This document shows positions 17,476 through 25,345 of a stretch of DNA of 64,000 nucleotides, one piece after another. Both the position numbers and the translations under genes were made by a program. The stretch comes from Sphaerisporangium sp040685555. GTDB taxonomy: Bacteria; Actinomycetota; Actinomycetes; Streptosporangiales; Streptosporangiaceae. The stretch covers positions 1 through 64,000 of the forward strand of contig NZ_JBFBIK010000021.1 in the NCBI RefSeq assembly GCF_040685555.1. The letters run 5' to 3'. Under the pieces are notes generated by a model. That model searched no databases. It was given only the letters and a program-made list of their open reading frames with translations, and was not told the DNA's origin. How positions within the stretch are numbered: the stretch's first letter is position 1; every line of letters begins with the position of its first letter.

Positions 17476-17604
17476 GGTGCCTCCTCGCTCCAGTGGTCGC
17501 GCCAACACGACTGCGCTCCACACCTGGGATCGCGCTCACTGCTAGACATTGTGACGTACCGCACCAAGCGGGTCTCATGGAGCCCGTCCGCGTAGGCCGT
17601 CGGG

Positions 17605-17973
17605 GTGCCCCGCAAAGTAACCTCCGCTGGGGAGTCCCGGCTCGCTCTGGTTCGCCGAGCTCGGAGAATGACCCGAATCCTGGCGGAAACCTATCCCGAC
17701 GCCCATTGCGAACTCGACTTCGGCAACCCGCTGGAGCTGCTGGTCGCAACGATCCTCTCCGCGCAGTGTACGGACAAAAGGGTCAATATGGTTACTCGGG
17801 TACTTTTTGCCAAATACAGGACAGCTGCTGACTATGCCGGTGTCGACAGGGCCGAGCTGGAGGAGATCATCCGCTCGACCGGTTTCTTCCGGTTCGGAGG
17901 CGCACCGGCTTCGCCCAGGACATGCGTCAGTAGGTGGGCATCGCCGGGTCGATCCGCTGCGCCCAGGCGATGA
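17605..17973 (+). pseudogene. nth: Truncated nth (endonuclease III), 5' third only
   Basis: The first 96 codons encode an Nth N-terminus (RILAETYPDAHCEL...LSAQ.TD.RVNMVT...EEIIRSTGFFR). Homology stops at 17892 and the frame runs on into unrelated sequence to 17973, overlapping the end of the island's first gene. Catalytic Lys/Asp and the Fe-S cluster are missing. It occupies the native place of nth, divergent from crp. Against the intact nth at 41158 about 60 of 84 residues match by eye, so it is not a recent duplicate. It uses several AT-ending codons (for example 17780-17850) unlike its neighbours, consistent with decay. Confidence 0.85.
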
Positions 17974-19075
17974 TCCCGCCGCCGAGGTGGACCGCGTCTT
18001 CGTGGCCGTGGCCCTTCACCACGGCGAGCACCTCGGCGGACCGGATGCCCATCCGGCAGAGGAGGACGATCCGCTTGTCCTTGGGCAGGCGAGCCATCCC
18101 GTCGCCCCCGAAGAACTCTCCCTTGGGGATGAGTACGGAGTCGGGAAGGTGGGCGAACGCGTACTCATCGGGCTCGCGGACGTCCACGACCACCACGTCG
18201 CTCCGCCGGTCCAGCATGTCCCTGAGTTCCTCCGCCGAGACGGTGGACTCCCGGGCCGCCTGTGCCGCCTCGGGCGAGAGCAGTCCGAAGAACGGCTCGG
18301 CGGCCGTCAGCTCGGCGGGCCGCGAGGTCGCGGGATCGCGGGCGAGGGGCTCGACGCCGCTGGTCCCGGCCAGCGAGTCGTAGCGCATGAGGCGGCCGAG
18401 GAGCGGCCTCCCTTGGCCGGTGAGCAGTTTGACGACCTCCATCGTCATGGTCACGCCCAGCCAGGCGCCGACGGCCGGCATCGTCCCCGCCATGCCCCGG
18501 TAGTAGGCGGTCGGCGGCTTCGGATACAGGTCGCGGTAGGTGGGGCCGTGCGCGTCCCAGAAGACGCCGGCGCGGCCGCCGAGCGCCTCCATCTCGCCCC
18601 AGACGAACGGTTTGCCGAGGCGTGCGCAGACGTCGTCCACCAGGTAGCAGCGTGCGGGGTCCTCCGCGGCGCAGACGACGACGTCGTAGCCGCGGACCGT
18701 CTCCTCGATGTTGGACGCGTCCGGACGGGCCGTGTACGCCGTCGCCTCCAGGGTGGGGTAGGTCGCCCGCAGGGCCGCCCGCCACGCGACGGCACGGGCC
18801 TCCCCCAGGCCCTCGCGCGCGGGAGATCCCATGTACCGGTCCCAGTCCTGCAGCGGCGCGCCGTCGGCGATCCCGATGGTGCCGATGCCCGCGTCGGCCA
18901 GATGCGCCACGGCGGGACCACCTGCCTCGTCGGCGCTGACCACCAGCACCTTGGCGTTCTTCAGCCGGCGCTGCCCCACCGAGCCGTGGCCCGCGAGGAT
19001 CAACTGGTGGGCCTGCCTCCGGGTCTCGGCATCGTCGAGCAGGGGGGTGGGTTCCACGAGAGGGGGGATGCTCAT
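17927..19075 (-). CDS. MoeZ-like E1/rhodanese fusion, degenerate adenylation site
   Basis: A 382-residue ThiF/MoeB-like domain (about 20-260) fused to a rhodanese domain (about 280-380). The rhodanese loop CRMGIRSAE keeps the persulfide-carrying Cys. In the E1 part the nucleotide-binding GxGGLG is replaced by VVSADEAGGPA, the usual Asp-rich strand becomes IADGAPLQDWD, and zinc-binding CxxC pairs are not evident. MoeZ enzymes thiocarboxylate ThiS/MoaD-like carriers. Here sulfur delivery to the island's product is possible, but activation may be lost. ATG 19075 overlaps the KASIII stop (ATGA). It is the last gene of the leftward operon. Confidence 0.82.
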   Translation of the reverse strand: MSIPPLVEPTPLLDDAETRRQAHQLILAGHGSVGQRRLKNAKVLVVSADEAGGPAVAHLADAGIGTIGIADGAPLQDWDRYMGSPAREGLGEARAVAWRAALRATYPTLEATAYTARPDASNIEETVRGYDVVVCAAEDPARCYLVDDVCARLGKPFVWGEMEALGGRAGVFWDAHGPTYRDLYPKPPTAYYRGMAGTMPAVGAWLGVTMTMEVVKLLTGQGRPLLGRLMRYDSLAGTSGVEPLARDPATSRPAELTAAEPFFGLLSPEAAQAARESTVSAEELRDMLDRRSDVVVVDVREPDEYAFAHLPDSVLIPKGEFFGGDGMARLPKDKRIVLLCRMGIRSAEVLAVVKGHGHEDAVHLGGGIIAWAQRIDPAMPTY

Positions 19076-20109
19076 GAGGCGCTCCATCCGGGCTTCGCGA
19101 TGATCTCCAGGACGGCGCAGCCCCAGTTGAAGCCGTAGCCGGCTCCCGCCAGGACGACCCGGTCCCCGGGTTCGAGCTCGTCGTGGAGCAGTAGGTGGTC
19201 GAGCCCCGCCGCCTGGTCACCCGCGCCGAGGTGGCTGATCGTGCGGCCGTACTCCCAGGTCGTGCGGTCCAGGCCGACACCCATCTCCTTGAGCAGCGTC
19301 CACCAGTACACGGTCTGTCCGATGTTCGGCATCACGAAGCGGCGGACGTCGGAGGCCTCCGTCTTGGCCTCGGCGAGGGCCTCTCGCATGCACTCGCCCA
19401 CGCCACCCGCGACCCGCCGGGAGATGTCGTCCAGGTCGTTCATCCGCCTGCGCATGAAATCGGTCTTCCTGGACCGCATGTTGAGCGGCTTTTCGCTGGA
19501 GGCCGGCGCGTCGCGCAGCGTCCGGCCGCGGTACATGCCCTCCAGCGTCGAGTCCGAGGTGAGCACCACCGACACGATGCGGGCGAAGGACGGGCGCCGC
19601 GTGAGCAGGATCGCGGTGCCGCCGTCCGCCATCACGGTCCCGCCCTCGCTCTTGAACCGGTCCCAGCCCGGCAGGCAGAACCGCTCACCGGTAGTCACCA
19701 TGACCCCGTCGTCGTCGCCGTCGCACGCGGACAGGTAGGTGACGGCGAGTGCCAGGGCGGCCATGCCGCCGTTGGACTTCTGGTCCACCTCCATGGACGG
19801 GGCTCGGCCGCCGATGGTGTGCTGCTGGATGTAGGCGCTGGGCGTCCACATGTCCTGCCCCTGGTAGTACGCGGTGGCGTGCAGCAGCAGGCGGACGTCC
19901 GACGGGGACGTGGCGCCCCGGTCCAGCGCCTGGCGCGCGGCGGCGATGGCGAGGTCGGGTGGGAACTCGTCGGAGACGACCGCGCCGGTCAGGCCGTTGG
20001 CCGTGTACTCCGTTGCGGCGTAGCGCCCGTCGGCGACGACGTCAGCCAGGTCGACCGGCTCGCCCAGGCGGACGCCGACCGAGTCGATGTAGATGTCGGT
20101 GATGAGCAT
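19072..20109 (-). CDS. KASIII-like acyltransferase with Ser in place of catalytic Cys
   Basis: A 345-residue thiolase-fold protein of the FabH (3-oxoacyl-ACP synthase III) family. The active-site Cys position is Ser112 (VDQKSNGGMA). The HQAN His position reads VMPNIGQ (Asn262), and the NTSAAS position reads ISHLGAGD (His293). Such changes occur in KASIII homologues that work as acyltransferases (CerJ, DpsC type) rather than C-C condensing enzymes. It probably moves an acyl group from the island's carrier protein onto a hydroxyl or amino acceptor. It sits in the operon between the SDR and MoeZ-like genes. Confidence 0.85.
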   Translation of the reverse strand: MLITDIYIDSVGVRLGEPVDLADVVADGRYAATEYTANGLTGAVVSDEFPPDLAIAAARQALDRGATSPSDVRLLLHATAYYQGQDMWTPSAYIQQHTIGGRAPSMEVDQKSNGGMAALALAVTYLSACDGDDDGVMVTTGERFCLPGWDRFKSEGGTVMADGGTAILLTRRPSFARIVSVVLTSDSTLEGMYRGRTLRDAPASSEKPLNMRSRKTDFMRRRMNDLDDISRRVAGGVGECMREALAEAKTEASDVRRFVMPNIGQTVYWWTLLKEMGVGLDRTTWEYGRTISHLGAGDQAAGLDHLLLHDELEPGDRVVLAGAGYGFNWGCAVLEIIAKPGWSAS

Positions 20110-20137
20110 CAGGCTCCCTCGGTTGTGGTTGGTCGGT

Positions 20138-20905
20138 TCACAGGTAGGCGCCGCCCGTGGCCTCCAGCCGCTCTCCGGTGATCCACCGGCCCTCGTTCGA
20201 TGTGAGGAAGGCGACGATGTCGGCGACGTCCGCGGCCTCGCCGAGCCGGCCGAAGGCGGTCAGCGCGGCCGCCTCCGCAGCCGCCTCAGGGTGGCCGCGG
20301 AGGCGGTCCCCGTGGAAGTCGGTGTCGACGAGCCCCGGCGCGACGTTGTTGACGGTGATCCCCAACGGCCCGAGCTGCTTGGCCAGGGATCGGCAGAAGG
20401 CGTCGAGCGCGCCCTTGCTGATCGCGTAGCCGATGATCTGTGGATGCGCGACCCGGCTCGCGGCGGACGAGATGTTCACGATCCGGCCGCCCGCGCGTAG
20501 GAGCGGCAGCGCGCGCTGGACCACGAAGACGGGCGTCTTCACATTGACCGTGATCACGCGGTCCAGGTCCGCTTCCGTCATGTGCCCGGCGTCGCCGCTG
20601 CAGCCGACGCCCGCGTTGTTGACGAGCACGTCCAGCCCGGTGGAGCCGGTGTGCTCGCGCAGCCCGTCCTCCAGCGCGTCGAACAGCGTGTCGACGGCGC
20701 CGGTCTCGGTGAAGTCCGCCCTGACGGCGAAGGCTTCGCCCCCGCCGGCGCGGATGGCGGTGACCGTCTCCTTCGCGGCGATCTCGTCCCTGGCGTAGTG
20801 GACGGCGACGACCATGCCCCTTCGGGCCAGTCGTTCGGCGATCGCTCGTCCGATTCCCCTGCTTCCGCCGGTCACGAGCGCGGCGGGTGGTGTGGAGTTC
20901 GTCAT
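20138..20905 (-). CDS. Short-chain dehydrogenase/reductase (FabG-like)
   Basis: A 255-residue classical SDR: TGGSRGIGRAIAERL cofactor loop, NNAGVG, catalytic Ser in NISSAASRV and YxxxK in GYAISKGALDAF. The C-terminus GERLEATGGAYL is typical of ketoacyl reductases. It could reduce a keto group on a carrier-bound or sugar intermediate; the substrate is not predictable. It is separated from the acyl-CoA dehydrogenase gene by 69 bp and from the KASIII gene by 28 bp. Confidence 0.88.
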   Translation of the reverse strand: MTNSTPPAALVTGGSRGIGRAIAERLARRGMVVAVHYARDEIAAKETVTAIRAGGGEAFAVRADFTETGAVDTLFDALEDGLREHTGSTGLDVLVNNAGVGCSGDAGHMTEADLDRVITVNVKTPVFVVQRALPLLRAGGRIVNISSAASRVAHPQIIGYAISKGALDAFCRSLAKQLGPLGITVNNVAPGLVDTDFHGDRLRGHPEAAAEAAALTAFGRLGEAADVADIVAFLTSNEGRWITGERLEATGGAYL

Positions 20906-20974
20906 GTGGTCCCTCGTCTCCGCGGTGTCCCCGCGGCGTCGTGGCTGTGGTGCCCGTGACGGCCCGTGGCCGCC

Positions 20975-22159
20975 CTAGGTAAGGGAGCGGCTGATGAGCA
21001 TGCGCTGGATCTGGTTCGTGCCCTCGATGATCTGGAGGAGCTTGGCCTCCCGCATCCACCGCTCCACCGGGTGGTCCTGGACGAAGCCGTAGGCGCCCAG
21101 GACCTGAACGGCGTCGGTTGTGACGCGCATGGCCACGTCGGTGGCGAACAGTTTTGCCCGGCAGGCCGCCAGCGTGACGGCCGCCGGGTGCTCTCGGCGG
21201 TCCATGGTGCGCGCGGCTTCCCAGGTCAGCGCCCGGGCGGCCTCGATCTGGGTGGACATGTCCGCGAGGATGAAGCCGACCCCCTGGAACTCGGCGATCG
21301 GCCGGCCGAACTGCCTGCGGGACTTCGCGTACGCGATGGCGTACCGCATCGCGGCGTGCGCTATTCCGAGCGCGCATGTCGCGATGGCCAGACGGCCGAG
21401 GTCGAACAGCCCCAGGGCGAGCAGGAAGCCCTTTCCACGGCGGCCGACCATGCGGTCCGCGGGGACCCGCACGTCGTCGAACACGATTGCCGCGGTGGGG
21501 GACGAACGGACGGCCATCTTGCGCTCCAGGCGCTGCACCTGGAGCCCCGGCGTCCCGGCGTCCACCCGGAGCACGGAGAGGCCTCCGGCTCCGGGGACAC
21601 CGGTCCGGCAGTAGACGTTGTAGTAGTCGGCCTGCCCGGCATGGCTGGTCCACGCCTTCGTGCCGTTGATGACGTAGTCGTCGCCGTCGCGTACCGCCGC
21701 GCAGGTGATGGCGGCGATGTCCGAGCCCACTTCGGGTTCCGACAGGCAGTTCGCGCCGAGGAGCTCCCCGGCCAGCATCTCGGGCAGCATCCGTGTCCGC
21801 TGCTCCTCGCTGCCGAAGGCCGCCATGCCCTGGCAGGACAGGATGTGGATGTTCACCGACTGGGCCACCCCCAGCCAGCGCCGGGCGAGGATCTCCAGCA
21901 CCCTGAGGTAGGTCTGGTGGCTCTGGCCTCCCCCTCCGTACTCGACGGGGAACGGCAGGCCGAACAACCCGGCGCGCCCGAGGGTGCGGATCACCTCCCG
22001 CGGGAACTCGGCACGGGCCTCGAAGTCGTCGACGCGGGGCTCGAGCTCCTTGTCCGCGAGATCCTCGGCGAGGGCGAGCAGGTCGCGAACCTCGTCGGAA
22101 TCGGCGCTCGGGTGGCCGGGGCCCGCCTGGCCGCGGCTCGTGTCCTGCACGGCGCTCAC
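20975..22159 (-). CDS. Acyl-CoA dehydrogenase-family flavoprotein
   Basis: A 394-residue FAD enzyme with LSEPEVGSDIAAITC, KAWTSHAG, the central beta domain, and catalytic Glu in IIEGTNQIQRMLISR. In natural-product clusters members that work with an adenylation enzyme and carrier protein oxidise carrier-bound acyl or aminoacyl groups (prolyl-carrier dehydrogenases are the model). That role fits the neighbours here. GTG 22159 overlaps the aldolase stop; ATG 22171 is an alternative four codons upstream. Confidence 0.9.
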   Translation of the reverse strand: MSAVQDTSRGQAGPGHPSADSDEVRDLLALAEDLADKELEPRVDDFEARAEFPREVIRTLGRAGLFGLPFPVEYGGGGQSHQTYLRVLEILARRWLGVAQSVNIHILSCQGMAAFGSEEQRTRMLPEMLAGELLGANCLSEPEVGSDIAAITCAAVRDGDDYVINGTKAWTSHAGQADYYNVYCRTGVPGAGGLSVLRVDAGTPGLQVQRLERKMAVRSSPTAAIVFDDVRVPADRMVGRRGKGFLLALGLFDLGRLAIATCALGIAHAAMRYAIAYAKSRRQFGRPIAEFQGVGFILADMSTQIEAARALTWEAARTMDRREHPAAVTLAACRAKLFATDVAMRVTTDAVQVLGAYGFVQDHPVERWMREAKLLQIIEGTNQIQRMLISRSLT

Positions 22160-22887
22160 TCTCGCCCCCATTCCGCGCTGTCCGGCCACCGCCGGCACAC
22201 CAGCCGCACCGCGTAGTCCCAGTAGGAGCGGACCGATAGGTCCGCGTAGACGAAGTCCCGCTTGAGCTCCACGTCGGCAGCCGAGGACGAGGCGTACGGG
22301 ACGCCCGTCCGCTCCGCCTCCAGCTGGAGGCGGCAGGCGCGCTCCAGGACCTGGGCGAACACGGCCGCGTGCCGTACGCTCTTGCCGACGATCACGCCGC
22401 CGTGGTTGCGCAGCATGACGGCGGGCCGGTCGTCGAGCGCCTTGGCGATGGCCTCGCCGACGTCCTGGGTGAGCACCGTGTTGCTGGTGTCGGTGAACAG
22501 GCCCACTCTGTCCGCGAAGTAGGCCCCGTCGTGTGAGACCGGGCGGATGCTGAGGTCGGTCGCGCCGAATATGAGGGTGTTCGGCGCGTGGCTGTGAACG
22601 ATGCCGTTGATGTCCGGGCGGGCCCGGTAGATGGCCTGGTGCAGCGGGAGCTCCGGGGGCGCGAGCGGCGGTACCGGCCTGTCCGGCCGGATGGAGGCCG
22701 CCACCACCTGGTGCGGCGTGGCCTCGTCGAAGCCGCACAGTGCGTTCTTGATGAAGAAGGTCTCGGAGCCGGGTAGCCGGGCCGATATCTGTCCCTGGTT
22801 GAAGTCGTCGTGGCCGTCCAGCGACAGCATGCGGGCGCCGAGGGCGACCTGCACGGACAGCCGGGCCGAGGCCCGCGTGCCGCTCAT
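22156..22887 (-). CDS. Class II aldolase/adducin-family protein
   Basis: A 243-residue protein of the fuculose-phosphate aldolase/adducin fold. Zinc ligands are seen in GIVHSHAPNTLIFG (two His) and in MLRNHGGVIVG (third His). DDFNQGQISARLPG near the N-terminus is the phosphate-binding-like GNxS region in altered form. It could catalyse retro-aldol, aldol or decarboxylative chemistry on an island intermediate. It overlaps the DapB-like gene upstream and the acyl-CoA dehydrogenase gene downstream by four bases each. Confidence 0.85.
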   Translation of the reverse strand: MSGTRASARLSVQVALGARMLSLDGHDDFNQGQISARLPGSETFFIKNALCGFDEATPHQVVAASIRPDRPVPPLAPPELPLHQAIYRARPDINGIVHSHAPNTLIFGATDLSIRPVSHDGAYFADRVGLFTDTSNTVLTQDVGEAIAKALDDRPAVMLRNHGGVIVGKSVRHAAVFAQVLERACRLQLEAERTGVPYASSSAADVELKRDFVYADLSVRSYWDYAVRLVCRRWPDSAEWGRE

Positions 22888-23627
22888 ACATGGACTCCTT
22901 CGTGGTGACCGCTCATCGATTCCAGCATCCGGTCGAAGACGGTGCGCGCGTCGTAGAGGCCGGGAGCCTGGCCGACGGCCCATGTCCCAACGCCGATGGC
23001 GCCCGAGGCCGCGGCGGCCAGCGAGTGCACCTCGTGGCGGATCGTGAGGTCCTGCTCCTCCCACGTGAGCCGTATCTCGTGGGCGCTGACCATACGACCG
23101 GCCCGCAGAGAGGAGATGTCGGAGATCGGGCCACCCGCGCTGCCCGTCCAGTGCGCGGCGAGCGCGGTGGCGGTCGCGCTCGGCCGGTGCGCCTTGGCCG
23201 CCGGGTGCCGTTCCAGCACGGCGGCCTCGGGCATGACGCCGGTGATCCCCGCCCGCTCCAGGACGCGAAGGACCCTGGCCACGTCCTCGACGGCGCGGGT
23301 CAGCAGGTAGTTGCCCAGAGACAGGTTGGTGGCCCGGACGACAGCGACCTCCCGAGCCAGTTCCGCCAGCCGGGCGTGGTGGTCGTCGCCGAGATCGGAC
23401 ACGCACTCGACCAGGGGCACGTGCAGCCGCTCGCTGAGGTCGATCACGTGGTGCACGGCGGGAGGCGCGGCGCAGTCGATCAGAACGTCCGGGACCGGCA
23501 GGCCGGCCCACTGGTCCGGTTGGCGGGAGTCGAACCGCCGGACCGTCAGTTTCTCCTGCGCGCAGAGGCGGGCGACGGCTTCGCCCAGCCGGCCGAGCCC
23601 GACGACTCCGAGAACGGGCTCAGGCAC
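22884..23627 (-). CDS. DapB-like (dihydrodipicolinate reductase family) oxidoreductase
   Basis: A 247-residue protein with GVVGLGRLGEAVARL (NAD(P) loop), VLIDCAAPPAV, ATNLSLGNYLL and the C-terminal GxxxAAxWxxGxxPGLYD pattern of DapB. The catalytic motif is altered: ERHPAAKAHRPSATATAL keeps one His (141) and Lys145, but the second His of E. coli DapB is Pro142 and SGTA is SATA. It therefore probably reduces a related imine or cyclic dipicolinate-like substrate rather than lysine precursors. GTG 23627 overlaps the carrier protein gene by eight bases. Confidence 0.8.
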   Translation of the reverse strand: MPEPVLGVVGLGRLGEAVARLCAQEKLTVRRFDSRQPDQWAGLPVPDVLIDCAAPPAVHHVIDLSERLHVPLVECVSDLGDDHHARLAELAREVAVVRATNLSLGNYLLTRAVEDVARVLRVLERAGITGVMPEAAVLERHPAAKAHRPSATATALAAHWTGSAGGPISDISSLRAGRMVSAHEIRLTWEEQDLTIRHEVHSLAAAASGAIGVGTWAVGQAPGLYDARTVFDRMLESMSGHHEGVHV

Positions 23628-23892
23628 TGGCCGGCTCCTGGAGACGCTCCTGGACCACCTGTACGAGGTCGTCCACCGACGCGATGCGCTCGCCGTCCTC
23701 CTCGGGGTCGAGGTAGACGCCGAGCTCGTTCTCGACGGTGTCGATCATGCGGATGTAGGAGAGTGACGAGTAGCCGATGTTGGAGAGCGACCATTCGGCG
23801 GCCGACAGCTCGGTCTCGGTCAGCTCGCCCTCCACCGAGTCGAGCACGATGCGCACGATGCGCGCGCGGAGCGCGTCCTGCGTGGTGGTCAT
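23620..23892 (-). CDS. Acyl/peptidyl carrier protein
   Basis: A 90-residue carrier protein with four-helix pattern. The phosphopantetheine attachment Ser43 lies in NIGYSSLSYIRMID, where SSL replaces the usual DSL. Highly acidic second half (DTVENELGVYLDPEEDGERI). It follows the adenylation gene by 14 bp, so that enzyme is the likely loading partner. Confidence 0.9.
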   Translation of the reverse strand: MTTTQDALRARIVRIVLDSVEGELTETELSAAEWSLSNIGYSSLSYIRMIDTVENELGVYLDPEEDGERIASVDDLVQVVQERLQEPASA

Positions 23893-23906
23893 CGAGGGGG
23901 TCTCCT

Positions 23907-25334
23907 TCACCTGTCGAACATCTGGCGGATCTCCGCCATGGCGGGTTTGCCACTTGAGCCGCGCGGGATCCGCGGTACCACCTGGACCAGGGTGGGCACC
24001 TTGTGCGCGGCGAGCCGGGCCCCGACGTGGCGGCGGAGCGCGACGGTGTCGAGGGAGGGCTCCGCCGCGAGCACAGCCGCGAGCGCGTCGCCGCCGTGGC
24101 GGTCGGTCACGTGAAGGACGACGGCGTCCCGCACGCCCTCGGCGCCGCGCAACACATCGGTCACCTCGACGGCGTCGATCTTGCGGCCACCGATGTTGAT
24201 CACCTGACTGGTCCGCCCGGTCAGCACCAGGCTGCCCCCGGCCAGGTAGCCGAGGTCGCCGGTGCGGTAGTGGCCGTCCGGGGTGAGCCTGCTCTCCAGC
24301 AGACCGGGGGCGTTGAGGTAACGCGTGCCCATGGACTCGCTGCGGACCTCCACCGCCTCCGGCTCCTCCGCGGACCGTCCGGCGCGCAGGGATACGCCCG
24401 GCAGGGGCTTTCCCAGGCCCGGATCGGTGACCGGGTCGGCGGCGAAGGTGAGCGGTCCCGCCTCGGCGGCTCCGTAGTAGTTCTGGATGGCCACGCCGGT
24501 CCGCGCTATGAACCGCTCCTTCGTCTCCGGGCTGAGCGGCGCCGCCGACGAGATCGCCATGCGCAGCCCGCTGAAGGCCGGGAGGGCGGGGCCACGCCGT
24601 ACCAGCGAGTCGTAAAGGGCGGGGAAGCCGACGAGCCGCGTCGCCCCGGTCTGTTCCAGCATCCGGACGACCCGGCTGGCGGTCGGCAGGCCGTGGCCCA
24701 GGTGCAGCCGCGCGCCCGCGAGGAAGGCCGGAAGCAGGGAGGTGTTGAACGCCAGCCCGTTGGACAGGGACGCGAAGCAGAGGATCCGGTCGTCGGCTCC
24801 GAGTCCCGTGCCCTCGATCCAGTTGACCGCCGCCCGGTGGACCGCCCGGCCAGAGAACTCGACGCAGTGCGGCCGTCCGGTGGAGCCGGAGGTGAAGCGC
24901 GCCACCTGGGTCGTGTCGCACAGGTCCGGACGTCGCGCGCGGGACGGCAGCGCGGACAGCAGCATTCCCTGTGGCGATGCCACGACGGAGCTGTAGACGG
25001 GTGGTGGCGTTCCGGGCTCGTAGAGCAGCAGGTCGAGCCCGCAGTCCTCGGCGATGGCCTCGGTCTCCTGAGGCCCGCTCGTGCGGTCGAGCAGGAACGG
25101 CACGCAGCCGGCGCGCAGAACCGCCAGGTAGAGGACGACGTACGCGGTGGAGTTGCCGCCGCGGATGCCGACCCGGGCACGCTCTCCATAAGGGCCGAGG
25201 TGCGCCGCCAGTTCCTTCGCGACGCGCGCGCTCTCTTCGGCCAGTTCGCGGTAGCCGAGCGCGGTGTGGGCGTCCGTCACCGCCACGGAGTCGCCGTGCT
25301 CCCACAACGCCTCCTCGATGAGGCTGATCAGCAT
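23907..25334 (-). CDS. Stand-alone adenylation enzyme (AMP-dependent synthetase/ligase)
   Basis: A 475-residue member of the ANL superfamily. A3 motif is FTSGSTGRPH (His replaces the usual Lys), A5 is NYYGAAEAG, A7 is YRTGDLGYL, A8 is GRTSQVINIGGRKIDAVEV and A10 is PRGSSGKP with its Lys. It should activate an amino or aryl acid as the adenylate and load the adjacent carrier protein. Substrate cannot be read reliably by eye. ATG 25334 has GAGGGG seven bases upstream; ATG 25349, overlapping the preceding stop, is an alternative. Confidence 0.88.
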   Translation of the reverse strand: MLISLIEEALWEHGDSVAVTDAHTALGYRELAEESARVAKELAAHLGPYGERARVGIRGGNSTAYVVLYLAVLRAGCVPFLLDRTSGPQETEAIAEDCGLDLLLYEPGTPPPVYSSVVASPQGMLLSALPSRARRPDLCDTTQVARFTSGSTGRPHCVEFSGRAVHRAAVNWIEGTGLGADDRILCFASLSNGLAFNTSLLPAFLAGARLHLGHGLPTASRVVRMLEQTGATRLVGFPALYDSLVRRGPALPAFSGLRMAISSAAPLSPETKERFIARTGVAIQNYYGAAEAGPLTFAADPVTDPGLGKPLPGVSLRAGRSAEEPEAVEVRSESMGTRYLNAPGLLESRLTPDGHYRTGDLGYLAGGSLVLTGRTSQVINIGGRKIDAVEVTDVLRGAEGVRDAVVLHVTDRHGGDALAAVLAAEPSLDTVALRRHVGARLAAHKVPTLVQVVPRIPRGSSGKPAMAEIRQMFDR

Positions 25335-25345
25335 CAGGCCGCCCC

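Noticed and set aside
17807..19138. A 443-codon plus-strand frame across the MoeZ-like gene
   Set aside because: Compositionally biased shadow of the minus-strand gene; it also begins inside the nth fragment.
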